Position numbers and translations under genes: made by a program
From: Fusobacterium varium
Lineage (GTDB): Bacteria > Fusobacteriota > Fusobacteriia > Fusobacteriales > Fusobacteriaceae
Reading direction: 5' to 3'
Assembly (NCBI GenBank): GCA_002356455.1
Contig: AP017968.1
Coordinates: 2,046,001 to 2,110,000 of the forward strand
DNA: 64,000 bases
Part shown: positions 19,213-28,779 of the stretch, one piece after another
Layout of the letters: every line of letters begins with the position of its first letter
Numbering within the stretch: the stretch's first letter is position 1
Notes under the pieces: model-generated
The model's input: only the letters and a program-made list of their open reading frames with translations
The model's database searches: none
Told to the model about the DNA's origin: nothing

Positions 19213-20733
19213 CTATATCATTTTTTTTCTGAAATAATCGTTTATTTCCTTTTCTATTTCTTGAGAAAAGTTTTTTATTTGTTTTTTTACTAACTCCTCT
19301 ACATACATTATCTCTTTTTTATTTTCAGAATAATATACAGGTGTTTCTTTTAAAGGTGTAGAATAAAACTCAAAATTCTTTCCTTTTATCTTACCATTGT
19401 ATTTAAACCATTGCAAAAAAACTTCTGAATTTATATAGCCTAATATATAAAAAAGATTTACATTATCATTTTTCTTTGTTATAAAATATATATCTGCACT
19501 GCCATAAAATTCTCCATCATTATAAGAGAATTGGTTAGTTTTACATCTTTGACGCACTAATATTTTAGGCTTAATAAATATTTCTCTTTCTCTTGCCCAT
19601 TGAAGCTCCCACCAATTGATACTCCCAGTTTTCACTTCCCTTCTCTCTGAAAGCTTATTTTGATATTTTTTTAAATGTTTCATAACAGTTTCATCAGGAA
19701 TAGTTTTTTCATCCAGATATAATATCCAGAAACTATTTTTCTTATTTATATATTTCCCTATATCTTTATTTTTATAAAAAGGTTTTAGATAATCTTTAAA
19801 TTCATCTTTATATTCTTCAAATATATATGCTTCATCCAATCCTGAAACAATTCCTTGATTAATATTTACTAAATCTTTCATTTTATAATTAGACATTTTT
19901 AATATTTTTTTATTAAATCTCAAGGTTTCTTCATCAGCAAGAACTATTTTTCCATTATCATCATATAACAATGTATTTTTTATTTCAAATTTTTTTTCAG
20001 GAATATTTATTATTACTTTTTTATCTTTCTTTTTATCCTTTTCCCAAAGAAATATTATATTATGCTGTCCTACAGCTTTAGTAAATACAGAGTTATCATA
20101 ATTTTTAATTTCCAAAAAATTACCATTTTCTCTCAATGTCTGTCTTAGCTTTTTACCACTATCAGCTCTGAGCCAGTAATTAGTTGTTATATATGCCATT
20201 ATCCCTTCATCTTCTAATATTTCTATTCCTTTCTCTATAAAAAAATAAAAATAATCCATTCTGGCTTCATAATATTTTTTACCAAATTCTGTTTCTCGTA
20301 TCTCTTGAAATATACTTTTATTATTTTTTTCTCCTAAATATGGAGGATTTCCTAAAAGTATATTAAATTTCATATCTTTAATTTCCAATGAATTGCAGCA
20401 TAATATCCTTACCTCTCCAATAAGTCCATACTTTTTTAACAATTCTCTGCCTCTTACCATAGTAAGTTTTACCGCTTCTTCATTTATGTCAAATCCCGTT
20501 ATCCATGTATTTGAAAAAAAATACTCTCCTGTTATCTCTTTAGATATCTCAAGAAGTCTTTCTAAAGCTATTAACAAAAGATTTCCATTTCCACAGGAAA
20601 GATCTCCCAATTTTACTTCTTTTAACTTTTTTAAAGTTTTATTTTCACCAAAATAGCATTTAAATGTTTGTTCAATAATCTCTTTTGCTATTTTATGAGG
20701 TGTATAAATACTATAATTATACTCTTCTTTCAT
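19213..20733 (-). CDS. Orphan N6-adenine DNA methyltransferase (TaqI-like gamma class)
   Basis: SAM-dependent DNA adenine methyltransferase, 506 aa. Motif order is gamma class: 'YTPHKIAKEII' (motif X, residues 10-20), 'DLSCGNGNLL' (motif I, 44-53), 'GFDINEEAV' (motif II) and catalytic NPPY at 129-132. The second half (about 260-500) looks like a TaqI-type target-recognition domain ('INQGIVSGLDEAYIFEE', 'GSADIYFITKK', 'FYILGYINSE'). No endonuclease motif is visible in it and no restriction gene is adjacent: it lies 3 nt after murJ and 19 nt before corA inside a housekeeping run. It is therefore either an orphan epigenetic enzyme or the remnant of a restriction-modification system. Confidence 0.87.
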   Translation of the reverse strand: MKEEYNYSIYTPHKIAKEIIEQTFKCYFGENKTLKKLKEVKLGDLSCGNGNLLLIALERLLEISKEITGEYFFSNTWITGFDINEEAVKLTMVRGRELLKKYGLIGEVRILCCNSLEIKDMKFNILLGNPPYLGEKNNKSIFQEIRETEFGKKYYEARMDYFYFFIEKGIEILEDEGIMAYITTNYWLRADSGKKLRQTLRENGNFLEIKNYDNSVFTKAVGQHNIIFLWEKDKKKDKKVIINIPEKKFEIKNTLLYDDNGKIVLADEETLRFNKKILKMSNYKMKDLVNINQGIVSGLDEAYIFEEYKDEFKDYLKPFYKNKDIGKYINKKNSFWILYLDEKTIPDETVMKHLKKYQNKLSERREVKTGSINWWELQWAREREIFIKPKILVRQRCKTNQFSYNDGEFYGSADIYFITKKNDNVNLFYILGYINSEVFLQWFKYNGKIKGKNFEFYSTPLKETPVYYSENKKEIMYVEELVKKQIKNFSQEIEKEINDYFRKKMI

Positions 20734-20736
20734 AAA

Positions 20737-22197
20737 TTAAAACACTTCCATTTTATTTTTTATAAGAGATTTTGTCCAGAATATCATATATACTGCTGAA
20801 AATACAAGTAATTTAATAACAATGTTATGTATATAATAGCTTGCACCTAAGGCAACTATTGTTGTAACTAGTACTTTTCCCAAAAATATCAATGACTTCT
20901 TCAATGGAAATGCCATATATTTTTTTCTAAACACATATACAAGAAGTAAAAAATTTACTCCTGATGCTATTGAAGTAGAAAGAGCAAGTCCTTTATATGC
21001 CATTGGTTTTATTAAAACAAAATTAAGAACTATATTTATCACAATAGAAACAATAGAAAATCTTACAGGATAAGAACTATTTTTCACACTGTAAAATGCT
21101 CTTGTCATAAGGTATATTGCTGTATAAAAATACAATCCTAATGAATAATAAAGCAAAACCTCTGATGTAACTTTTACAGCATCTTCTCCAAATTTTCCAT
21201 AAGAAAGTGTTAATCTGATAACATCAGCAGAATAAAATGTCAGAACTGCCATTGAAGGTATAATTAAAAATAACAGTATATTAAGTCCTTTAACTATATT
21301 ATTTTCTGCTGCTTTTAAATCATTTTTGGCTACTGCCTTTGATAAAACTGGAAATATAACTGTTGATATTGATACTCCAAATACTCCCACTGGAAGTAAA
21401 TACAATCTCGTTGCATTTTCCAGAGCTGTTACTCCACCTTCCTGTAGATATGAAGCAAATACCTGATCTACTATTGTATTTACCTGTCTTGCAACTATTC
21501 CCACCAGCATAGGACACATAAGTACAAATATTTTTTTTAAATATGGATCTCTCCAATTTATTTTAAATGAATATCCTTTTACTATTTTAAAGAATGATGG
21601 CAACACAACTAAAAGTTGAAACACTCCTCCTATTACAACTCCATATGCTAAGGCTGAGATTCCAAAAGTTTTGCTGAATCCCATTGATGCCAAAATTATA
21701 GCAAGATTAAAAAATATTGAAGTTGAGGCTGGAATTGCAAACTGTTTAAAATTATTCAGCATAGCACATATCATTCCAGAAAGACTTATAAATATAAAAT
21801 ATACTGACATTATTTTTAAAAGTTCAGATGCCAGTATTTTAGTTTCTGTTGGAAAACCGTTTACTATAAGGTTTATTATATCCTGTGAAAATACTATCAT
21901 TAATAATGTTACAACTGTACTGAAAGCAAAGATAAGATTTAATATAGAATATATAAATTCTTTCCCTTTTTCTTCTCCCTCTATTTCTATTTTTTCATTA
22001 TATAAAGGGATAAATGAACTTCCCAGTGCACCTTCTCCCAGTAATTGTCTAAAAAAATTACTTATTTTAAAAGCACTAAAATACGCATCTGTTGCTGCTG
22101 AGGCACCAAAATAGTAAGCTATGATTGTAGCCCTTACCAATCCCAGAACTCTGCTTACCATTGTTATTATCATTACTAGAAGCCCGCTTCTGAACAT
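20737..22197 (-). CDS. murJ: MurJ lipid II flippase
   Basis: Inner-membrane flippase that moves lipid II outward for peptidoglycan synthesis. At 486 aa with about 14 hydrophobic segments it fits the MVF/MOP fold. The N-terminus reads 'VSRVLGLVRATIIAYYFGAS' followed by 'DAYFSAFKISNFFRQLLGEG' (residues shown in two pieces), a near-diagnostic MurJ signature. It follows scpA by 47 nt and its stop is 3 nt before the methyltransferase start. Confidence 0.95.
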   Translation of the reverse strand: MFRSGLLVMIITMVSRVLGLVRATIIAYYFGASAATDAYFSAFKISNFFRQLLGEGALGSSFIPLYNEKIEIEGEEKGKEFIYSILNLIFAFSTVVTLLMIVFSQDIINLIVNGFPTETKILASELLKIMSVYFIFISLSGMICAMLNNFKQFAIPASTSIFFNLAIILASMGFSKTFGISALAYGVVIGGVFQLLVVLPSFFKIVKGYSFKINWRDPYLKKIFVLMCPMLVGIVARQVNTIVDQVFASYLQEGGVTALENATRLYLLPVGVFGVSISTVIFPVLSKAVAKNDLKAAENNIVKGLNILLFLIIPSMAVLTFYSADVIRLTLSYGKFGEDAVKVTSEVLLYYSLGLYFYTAIYLMTRAFYSVKNSSYPVRFSIVSIVINIVLNFVLIKPMAYKGLALSTSIASGVNFLLLVYVFRKKYMAFPLKKSLIFLGKVLVTTIVALGASYYIHNIVIKLLVFSAVYMIFWTKSLIKNKMEVF

Positions 22198-22244
22198 AAA
22201 AAAACTCCTCTATTTCTATTATATATTTAATTTTTTTAATTTAA

Positions 22245-22925
22245 TCAATGCTTATTTCTCATAACCATATCTCCATCTATGAGTATAAGTCCATCTTTAT
22301 ACAATTCTAATATAGCAAGAAATATATATACAAGATGCATTCTATTTTCTGCTTCCCCAAAAAGAGAATCAAAAGTTCTGTTTTGTGAAAAAGTCTTTAA
22401 ATATAATTTATCCATTTCATCTTTTAAAGTATATTGCTTATCTAAGTGAAGTTCCATATATTCATCATCTTCATTTTTTTTAAGATACTTTACATATGAA
22501 CTATATAAATCCCCAGCTTTTAGTTTAGAAAGATCGTATTCTTTTGCTACTTTTTTAATGATTTTTCTTCCTTCACCTCTGGAATAAGAAATATTATACT
22601 CATTTTCCATCTCAGCAACTTTTACTGCTATTTCTTTAAAAAGTTTATAATCTTCTAATCTTCTTTTTAACTCCTTCTCTTTATTTTGTTCATCATTAAT
22701 AGTTAAAAGAGTTGAGGCCTTTACTTCTAAAAGTTCAGATGCAACAACAAGAAATTCCACTTTTATGTGAAAATTCTCATCCTTTGCCTGCTCCAACACA
22801 GAAAGATATTCATCTATTATTTGAGATATTTTTATTTCAGATATCTTCAATTTTTTTTTATCTATAAGATGAAGAAGAAGGTCCAAAGGCCCTTCAAAGT
22901 TATCTATCTTTAGAACTATATCCAT
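22245..22925 (-). CDS. scpA: ScpA, segregation and condensation protein A
   Basis: Kleisin subunit of the SMC-ScpAB condensin, 226 aa. The N-terminus 'NFEGPLDLLLHLIDKKKL' is the family signature; the chain is acidic and helical with a C-terminal winged-helix region. The start overlaps the end of ribF by 26 nt in another frame, implying translational coupling. The partner scpB is not in the window. Confidence 0.94.
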   Translation of the reverse strand: MDIVLKIDNFEGPLDLLLHLIDKKKLKISEIKISQIIDEYLSVLEQAKDENFHIKVEFLVVASELLEVKASTLLTINDEQNKEKELKRRLEDYKLFKEIAVKVAEMENEYNISYSRGEGRKIIKKVAKEYDLSKLKAGDLYSSYVKYLKKNEDDEYMELHLDKQYTLKDEMDKLYLKTFSQNRTFDSLFGEAENRMHLVYIFLAILELYKDGLILIDGDMVMRNKH

Positions 22926-23856
22926 TTTTCCTCACTTTTACAAAATTCTGCCAATTTTTTACATCATTCCCTATCACTTGTTTAAGCTCATCTACAGAGC
23001 TGAATTTTTTCTCATCCCTCATAAATTTCATTATTTCTACATATATTTTTTTTCCATATATATCTCCATCAAAATCAAGAATATGTACTTCTACGCTTCT
23101 TTCTCCTGGTTTCAGAGTAGGGTTGACTCCTATATTTACTACACCATATCTTTCTATATCTTCTCCTTCTATTTTTACCATAGCACCATATATTCCAAAA
23201 GGAGGATATAATCTGTTTGATAATTTTATATTAGCTGTAGGAAACCCCAGTTGTCTTGCAATCTTTTTACCATGTATAACTTCTCCAATTATAAGAAACT
23301 GATGTCCTAAATATTTATTTACTCTTTCAAATTCTCCACGCTGAATACTTTTTCTTATTAAGGTAGAGCTAATAATTTGGTCATCTATAGTCACAGCAGG
23401 TATCTCATTAACTTTAATACCCATACTCTTACCAATTTTTATAAGATCTTTAGTCTTTGCTTTTCCTCCTTCTCCAAAGGAAAAATTAAAACCTACAAAT
23501 ATTTCTTTGCTGTCTACATCTCTTTTTAGTATTTCCACAAATTCAACAGCTGTTAAATCAGCAAATTTTTTATTAAAAGGTTGGAGGATAAGATAATCTA
23601 CCCCCATATTTTCTAATATATATTTTTTTTCTTCTAAAGTATTGATACATTTAGGTGTTTTTGATGCATCTATTATCTCCATCGGATGATTAGCAAAAGT
23701 AAACACAACAGATATTCCATCATTTTCTTTGGCCCTTTCCACAGCTTTTTCTATTAATTGCTGATGTCCATAATGTATTCCATCAAATGTTCCTATAGCA
23801 ACATAACTATTGTGGAATTGTTCCTTTGTATCAAAAATGTCATTGATTATTTTCAT
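22900..23856 (-). CDS. ribF: RibF, bifunctional riboflavin kinase / FAD synthetase
   Basis: Makes FMN and then FAD from riboflavin, 318 aa. The N-terminal nucleotidyltransferase half shows 'AIGTFDGIHYGHQQLI' and 'FVGFNFSFGEGG'; the C-terminal flavokinase starts near residue 185 with 'GKKIARQLGFPTANI' and 'YGVVNIGVNPT'. It lies 13 nt downstream of whiA and overlaps scpA. No FMN riboswitch is seen; expression presumably follows the operon. Confidence 0.95.
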   Translation of the reverse strand: MKIINDIFDTKEQFHNSYVAIGTFDGIHYGHQQLIEKAVERAKENDGISVVFTFANHPMEIIDASKTPKCINTLEEKKYILENMGVDYLILQPFNKKFADLTAVEFVEILKRDVDSKEIFVGFNFSFGEGGKAKTKDLIKIGKSMGIKVNEIPAVTIDDQIISSTLIRKSIQRGEFERVNKYLGHQFLIIGEVIHGKKIARQLGFPTANIKLSNRLYPPFGIYGAMVKIEGEDIERYGVVNIGVNPTLKPGERSVEVHILDFDGDIYGKKIYVEIMKFMRDEKKFSSVDELKQVIGNDVKNWQNFVKVRKNGYSSKDR

Positions 23857-23869
23857 ATTGCTTATTCCC

Positions 23870-24766
23870 CTATTCTCTTTCTTCCTCTAAAAGATTGTTG
23901 TAAATTTCTTCAATTCTTCTAAATCTATTTCTTACTCCTGATTTTGATATACCAATCATTTCAGCTATTTCTTGAAGAGAACTTTCAGGATTTTGTAATC
24001 TTAAAAACGCTACTTCTTCCAACACAGGACTCAAGGTATTCAGACCAAGTATTTTTCCTATATAATTTATCATTTTTATTTGATTATTTCCAGTATTTAA
24101 TGTTTTTGTTTCATTGGCAACTTCCCAGTTCATCTCTCTGATAGTTTTATTTTTTAAATCTTTTATCATAGTAGTTTCTTCATATTTGAAAAAAGCCTGT
24201 ATAGTTCCAATCATTACCATTACATCCATTATATCTTCAGAATTTCTAAGATATACCAAAGGCTTATTTCTTTTTTTAGTTTTAAATACTTTTTTTCCTT
24301 TTTCCTGAAGTAATTCATAAAGTTTGTCAGCAGCCTCTTCATTATCAATAAAAAAATCCAAAGCGTACTCTTTTACTGGATCTTTAATATATCCACATGC
24401 TAAAAACATTCCTTTTATAAAGCCTTTAAGTATATCTTCACTAGCTGATATAACTCCTTGAGATATGTTTATTTTATTTATAAAATCCCTATATCCTTTT
24501 TGTTTCTGTACAGTTATGACATATACATTGTGTTCCCCAAGTCTTCGGCTTGTGAGATATTTTATTCCAATAGTAAGATCTGTTATTTCTTTAAGTATTT
24601 TATATACTCTCTTGGCTAATGGAAGATTTTCAAGTTTAAGTTCTATTTTATCTTTTCCCAGTGCATTCTTACTGAGCAGGATTGCAGATAATTCAGCTGT
24701 TTTTTCTATTTCAGTAATCATCTCATTTGCCAATATCTCCTGCTTTACTTTAAAGGTATAAGACAT
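23870..24766 (-). CDS. whiA: WhiA, homing-endonuclease-like DNA-binding protein
   Basis: A 298-aa protein with the WhiA architecture: N-terminal 'YTFKVKQEILANE', degenerate LAGLIDADG halves ('GMFLACGYIKDP' and similar), and a C-terminal helix-turn-helix ('SLQEIAEMIGISKSGVRNRF'). WhiA is best known from Gram-positive bacteria, where it affects division and chromosome segregation. It starts 25 nt after polA and 13 nt before ribF, and lies close to scpA. Confidence 0.93.
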   Translation of the reverse strand: MSYTFKVKQEILANEMITEIEKTAELSAILLSKNALGKDKIELKLENLPLAKRVYKILKEITDLTIGIKYLTSRRLGEHNVYVITVQKQKGYRDFINKINISQGVISASEDILKGFIKGMFLACGYIKDPVKEYALDFFIDNEEAADKLYELLQEKGKKVFKTKKRNKPLVYLRNSEDIMDVMVMIGTIQAFFKYEETTMIKDLKNKTIREMNWEVANETKTLNTGNNQIKMINYIGKILGLNTLSPVLEEVAFLRLQNPESSLQEIAEMIGISKSGVRNRFRRIEEIYNNLLEEERE

Positions 24767-24791
24767 TTCTGCTCTCCCCCTTTGATTTTAA

Positions 24792-27515
24792 CTATTTTGT
24801 TTCTGCCCAATTTTTACCAATATTAGTATTTATATCAAGAACTACATCATCAAACCTAACAGAATTTTTCATTATATTTTCTATTATTGTTCTGTATTCT
24901 TCTACCTTTTCCTCTTTTATTTCAAATATAAGTTCATCATGTACCTGTAATAGAAGAGATATATCTTCTTTACCTTCTATAATCTTGAATATTTCAATCA
25001 TAACCTTTTTTAATATCTCTGCAGCAGTTCCTTGAATTACACTATTTACAGCCATTCTTTCAGCTTGGTTTTTTATATTTTTATTTTTAGAAATAATTCC
25101 TTCTATTATCCTTCTTCTGCCAAAATATGTTTCTGTATATCCATTTTTTTCAGCATAATCAATTATTGATTTTTCAAAATCTTTTACTTTAGGGTACTGC
25201 TCAAAATATTTACTAATGTAATCAGTAGCTTCTTTTTGAGTAATTCCTAATTCCTTTGATAGTCCAAAAGCTGTTTTTCCATATATTATACTGAAGTTTA
25301 TAGTTTTGGCAATTATTCTTTGCTCACGGCTCACTTCCTGTCCATCTTCCAGTTCAAATATTTTTTTTGCAGTAACTCTATGAAGATCTTCGTTATTCTT
25401 ATAGGCAGCTATAAGATTTTTATCTTTTGACAGCTCAGCCAGAACTCTAAGTTCTATTTGTGAATAATCTATTCCCATAAGAATATTTCCTTCATCTGCT
25501 ATAAATCCTTGCCTTATTTTCATTCCTTCATCTGTTTTTACAGGTATATTTTGAAGATTTGGATTAGACGATGAAAGTCTTCCAGTTGTAGTTCCTATTT
25601 GGTTAAATGTAGTATGAAGTCTATCCTTACTATCTGCCAGTTTAGGCAGAGCATCTACATATGTATTTTTTAATTTTGCATATTTTCTATATTCTAATAT
25701 ATATATAGCTATTTCTATTCCATCATTTTTCAATTTTTCCAATACTTCCTCATCAGTAGAAAGTCCTGTTTTTGTTTTCTTTACAGGGTCTAAGTTTAAT
25801 TTAAAAAATAAAACTTCTGCCAATTGCTTGGGTGAATTTAAGTTAAATTCTTCTCCTGCTATCTCAAATATTTTCTTTTGGAGGTCATTCAGCAGTACAT
25901 CCAGCTCTTTTTCATATTTGGCAAAATATACAGGATCTATTTTTATTCCTCTTCTTTCCATTGCAGAAAGCACTTTTATGAGAGGCATTTCTATTTTTTT
26001 AAGTACATCAAAAAGATTCTTTCCTTTAATCTCTTCCATTGCTATACCATAAGTTTCCATTATTCCTTTGCTTCTTTCCACAAGAAATTTTCCATATTCT
26101 TCAGTAGAAAGATTACCTGGAGCCTCTTTTCCAAATTTTTCTGAATACGGAGGTATATCTATTCCAGATAATTGTTCTAAAGGAATTTCTACTCCTTCTT
26201 TAGTTTGAGAAGAAATTAAATGGTATGCTATCATCAAATCTACATCCATATTTTTTATTTCTATACCCTCATTTAATAATGGCTTAAAATTATATGTTAT
26301 AAATGCAGAATCAGAATTTCTAAAAAATTCTTTTATTTTATTCAAATCAAGATTTTTATGAAATAATGGTGTATGTACTAATGGAATGTAGAAATCATCC
26401 TTTAAAGAACTTACAGCAAATCCTATTCCAGAATAAAAAAAAGCTACTCTCTTTTCTCCTGCTAATTTATCACTGAATTGTTTAAATTTTTCTTCATCAT
26501 CTACTACCATAAAATTTCTATCTTTTGATACTGATCCTGCAGGCTCATTGTCTTGTACAGGAGGAGTTGTGAATAATCCCATTTGAAGATTACCAGATTC
26601 AGGTGCTTTTTCTTCAACTGGCAATGCTGCTGATTCTAACCCCATTTTTTTTACCAGTACTCTAAATTCCAGTGTTTTAAATAAATCTAAAAGTTTTTTA
26701 TTATCTATAGAATATTTTAAATCATCTATTTTACAATCTAGTGGAATATCTTTCTCAATAGTAGCAAGTTTTCTGCTCATAAAAGCTATTTCCTTATCTT
26801 CTTTCATATTTGTTATAAGAGATTTCCCTATTCCTGGAATTTCAGTCAATTTGTCTATATTTTCATAAACTCCTTCTAAGTTTTCATACTTTTCAAGCAT
26901 AGGAGCAGCTTTTTTAGGTCCTATTTTTCTAACTCCTGGTATTCCATCACTTGAATCTCCTATTAAACCAAAAAAATCTGGAATCATCTTAGAAGTTACT
27001 CCCAAATATTCTACAACGTCTTCATCAGTTTCCAGCATTTTAAATTTATCTCCACCTTCTCCTTTCCCAAGGAGAGCTATTTTGACATTTTTATCAAGTA
27101 TTTGAGCTAAATCTTTATCTCCTGTAACTACTATTACTTCTATTCCCTCTTTTGATAATTTCTGAGAAAGTGTTCCCATTACATCATCAGCTTCATATCC
27201 ATCTATTTTAAATCTATTTATATTAAAACCATCTAATAATTCTTCTATCCTTGGTATCTGCAAAAGAAGGTCTTCTGGTACTGCATCTCTCTGTGCCTTG
27301 TATTCACTATATATTTCACTTCTTTTCAGAGAAGCTCTCTTCACATCAAAAGCTGCTCCTATATAATCAGGGGAGAACTCTTTTATAATACTCAAAAGTG
27401 TATTAGTAAAGCCATATACTGCCCCTGTAGGTTCGTTTTTAGTCCTAAAATTCATATTTGCAAAATATGCTCTATACATTATTGCACTTACATCTAAAAG
27501 TACAGCTTTCTTCAT
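24792..27515 (-). CDS. polA: DNA polymerase I
   Basis: Gap-filling and primer-removal polymerase, 907 aa from ATG 27515. The frame extends 11 codons further up, but GGAGG lies 6 nt before the internal ATG, which begins with the classical 'KKAVLLDVSAIMYRAYF'. Residues 1 to about 290 form a 5'-3' exonuclease ('VTGDKDLAQIL', 'GDSSDGIPGVRKIGPKKA'). The middle domain keeps the fold, but the FDTETD metal site of proofreading enzymes is replaced by 'VAFFYSGIGF', so 3'-5' exonuclease activity is probably absent. The polymerase domain has motif A 'DYSQIELRVLAEL', motif B 'RIIAKTINFSIIYGKTAFG' and motif C 'LLQVHDELIFEI'. First gene of the long minus-strand run; a TATAAT lies close upstream. Confidence 0.96.
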   Translation of the reverse strand: MKKAVLLDVSAIMYRAYFANMNFRTKNEPTGAVYGFTNTLLSIIKEFSPDYIGAAFDVKRASLKRSEIYSEYKAQRDAVPEDLLLQIPRIEELLDGFNINRFKIDGYEADDVMGTLSQKLSKEGIEVIVVTGDKDLAQILDKNVKIALLGKGEGGDKFKMLETDEDVVEYLGVTSKMIPDFFGLIGDSSDGIPGVRKIGPKKAAPMLEKYENLEGVYENIDKLTEIPGIGKSLITNMKEDKEIAFMSRKLATIEKDIPLDCKIDDLKYSIDNKKLLDLFKTLEFRVLVKKMGLESAALPVEEKAPESGNLQMGLFTTPPVQDNEPAGSVSKDRNFMVVDDEEKFKQFSDKLAGEKRVAFFYSGIGFAVSSLKDDFYIPLVHTPLFHKNLDLNKIKEFFRNSDSAFITYNFKPLLNEGIEIKNMDVDLMIAYHLISSQTKEGVEIPLEQLSGIDIPPYSEKFGKEAPGNLSTEEYGKFLVERSKGIMETYGIAMEEIKGKNLFDVLKKIEMPLIKVLSAMERRGIKIDPVYFAKYEKELDVLLNDLQKKIFEIAGEEFNLNSPKQLAEVLFFKLNLDPVKKTKTGLSTDEEVLEKLKNDGIEIAIYILEYRKYAKLKNTYVDALPKLADSKDRLHTTFNQIGTTTGRLSSSNPNLQNIPVKTDEGMKIRQGFIADEGNILMGIDYSQIELRVLAELSKDKNLIAAYKNNEDLHRVTAKKIFELEDGQEVSREQRIIAKTINFSIIYGKTAFGLSKELGITQKEATDYISKYFEQYPKVKDFEKSIIDYAEKNGYTETYFGRRRIIEGIISKNKNIKNQAERMAVNSVIQGTAAEILKKVMIEIFKIIEGKEDISLLLQVHDELIFEIKEEKVEEYRTIIENIMKNSVRFDDVVLDINTNIGKNWAETK

Positions 27516-28096
27516 TTTTTCTCCTCCATAACTCACATTATTTTCCATTTTATATTATATCATAAATCTATATAAAGTCTTCTATAAAATTTTTCTTCTT
27601 TTCACATTTTAAAAATTTTACAATAACATTTCTAAAACATATTAAGTCGAAAATAACCTATCTTCAAATTATTTTTTTTATTAAAAAACATATTTTATAT
27701 AGTTGAAGTCTAAAATAATTTATAATTTTTTTATGTTTTTTATTTGTTAATCAATGCTTTTGTATTTTAAATCTATTTTTCTACAAACTTCAATATAATT
27801 TGAGTTCTTTGTTTTTTATTTTTCTCTCTCTAACTTTATTTTCTATATGTGTATATTATTATTTGGAATAAATATTAATAACAAAACTATGCTGGTGTTT
27901 GTGCATAGATAAAATCTTATAATTTTTTTATTCTGTCTCTATCATAAGAATTATTTATATTTTTTTATTAAAAGACATTTTCTAATAACTCCAAAATAAT
28001 AAATAATAGTTTTCCAGCAATAATTTTTCTGCCAACAGTTGTTATTATAAAAAATGATTATAAATAATTTTAAATTAAAGTTTAAATTATGCTGCA
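27516..28096. other. AT-rich intergenic region between polA and the HU gene
   Basis: About 580 bp with no credible reading frame. The 5' side of polA carries a TATAAT on the minus strand about 40 bp before its start. One slightly GC-richer spot has CTATGC / GCATAG arms (about 27888-27907) that could make a small hairpin. Nothing else stands out by eye. Confidence 0.4.
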
Positions 28097-28097
28097 T

Positions 28098-28178
28098 AAA
28101 AAAATAGGGAATCTGTAATGTTCCTCTTTCTTAGTTATCTAAGAAGATTGATTCACTGCAAATTCCCTATTTTTTTTT
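28098..28178 (-). terminator. Long imperfect hairpin ending in a T-tract (terminator of the HU gene)
   Basis: Outer arms AATAGGGAAT / ATTCCCTATT and inner arms CTTAG / CTAAG, with partially paired sequence between, fold about 80 nt into one nearly continuous stem with a tetraloop-sized tip. The minus-strand transcript runs into TTTTTTT. It starts 4 bp after the HU stop. It is much longer than needed for termination and might also yield a stable small RNA. Confidence 0.7.
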
Positions 28179-28181
28179 AAC

Positions 28182-28475
28182 TTAGTCTACTTTTTTTTCT
28201 TCATTGATCCTCAAAGAAAGATTGCTTCCTGTTCTGAACCTAACTGTTTTTCTAGGTGTTGAATATTGTATTTTCTTAGTATTTATATTCATTATTCTCC
28301 TAGCTGGAACTATTTTCTTTTCAAACACTCCCCATCCTCTGAAACTTACTGACTCGTTTTCTTCAAGTGCTTCAAACAATGTATCCCAGAACATATTTAC
28401 TTTTTCTTTAGCTTCATTTAAACTTTTTAATCCTCTTTTTTTCTGATATAAACTCAAAAATTCTTTTTCTGTCAT
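28182..28475 (-). CDS. HU/IHF-family DNA-binding protein
   Basis: Nucleoid-associated protein of 97 aa. I chose ATG 28475 because AAGGAG sits 8 nt upstream; a GTG three codons earlier would overlap that site. The fold is recognised from 'ESVSFRGWGVFEKKIV' and the DNA-binding arm 'TKKIQYSTPRKTVRFRTGSNL', where the usual HU arm carries RNP. The basic N-terminal helix region is somewhat divergent. A small palindrome, CAGG-TAAG-CCTG, lies about 35-45 bp upstream and could be a regulatory site. It is a single-gene unit, divergent from ssb. Confidence 0.88.
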   Translation of the reverse strand: MTEKEFLSLYQKKRGLKSLNEAKEKVNMFWDTLFEALEENESVSFRGWGVFEKKIVPARRIMNINTKKIQYSTPRKTVRFRTGSNLSLRINEEKKVD

Positions 28476-28713
28476 TATGCCCACTCCTTCTGTAATTAAA
28501 ATTATTTAAAACAGGCTTACCTGCTTTTCGTCAAAATCTTTCTTCACGTTTCACACTTTAGGTATTCATAAAAAAAATAAATTTCCTTTTATTTTTTTAT
28601 TCCAAACCTCAACAAAATGGTCATTTTATTATTTTTTATCTATAAAGCTGAAAAGCTTCAAAAGTTTTTTACAATCTTTTCCATCAAGAAAAAAAACTTA
28701 TTTAAATATCAAA

Positions 28714-28742
28714 TTGTTTTTAAAGCACTTTTCTGATATAAT
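28714..28742 (+). promoter_or_regulatory. Promoter of ssb
   Basis: TTGTTT (28714-28719), 17-bp spacer, TATAAT (28737-28742), 37 bp before the ssb start. Confidence 0.65.
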
Positions 28743-28779
28743 TATATTGTTATAGATAAAAACATTAGGAGGTTATTAA

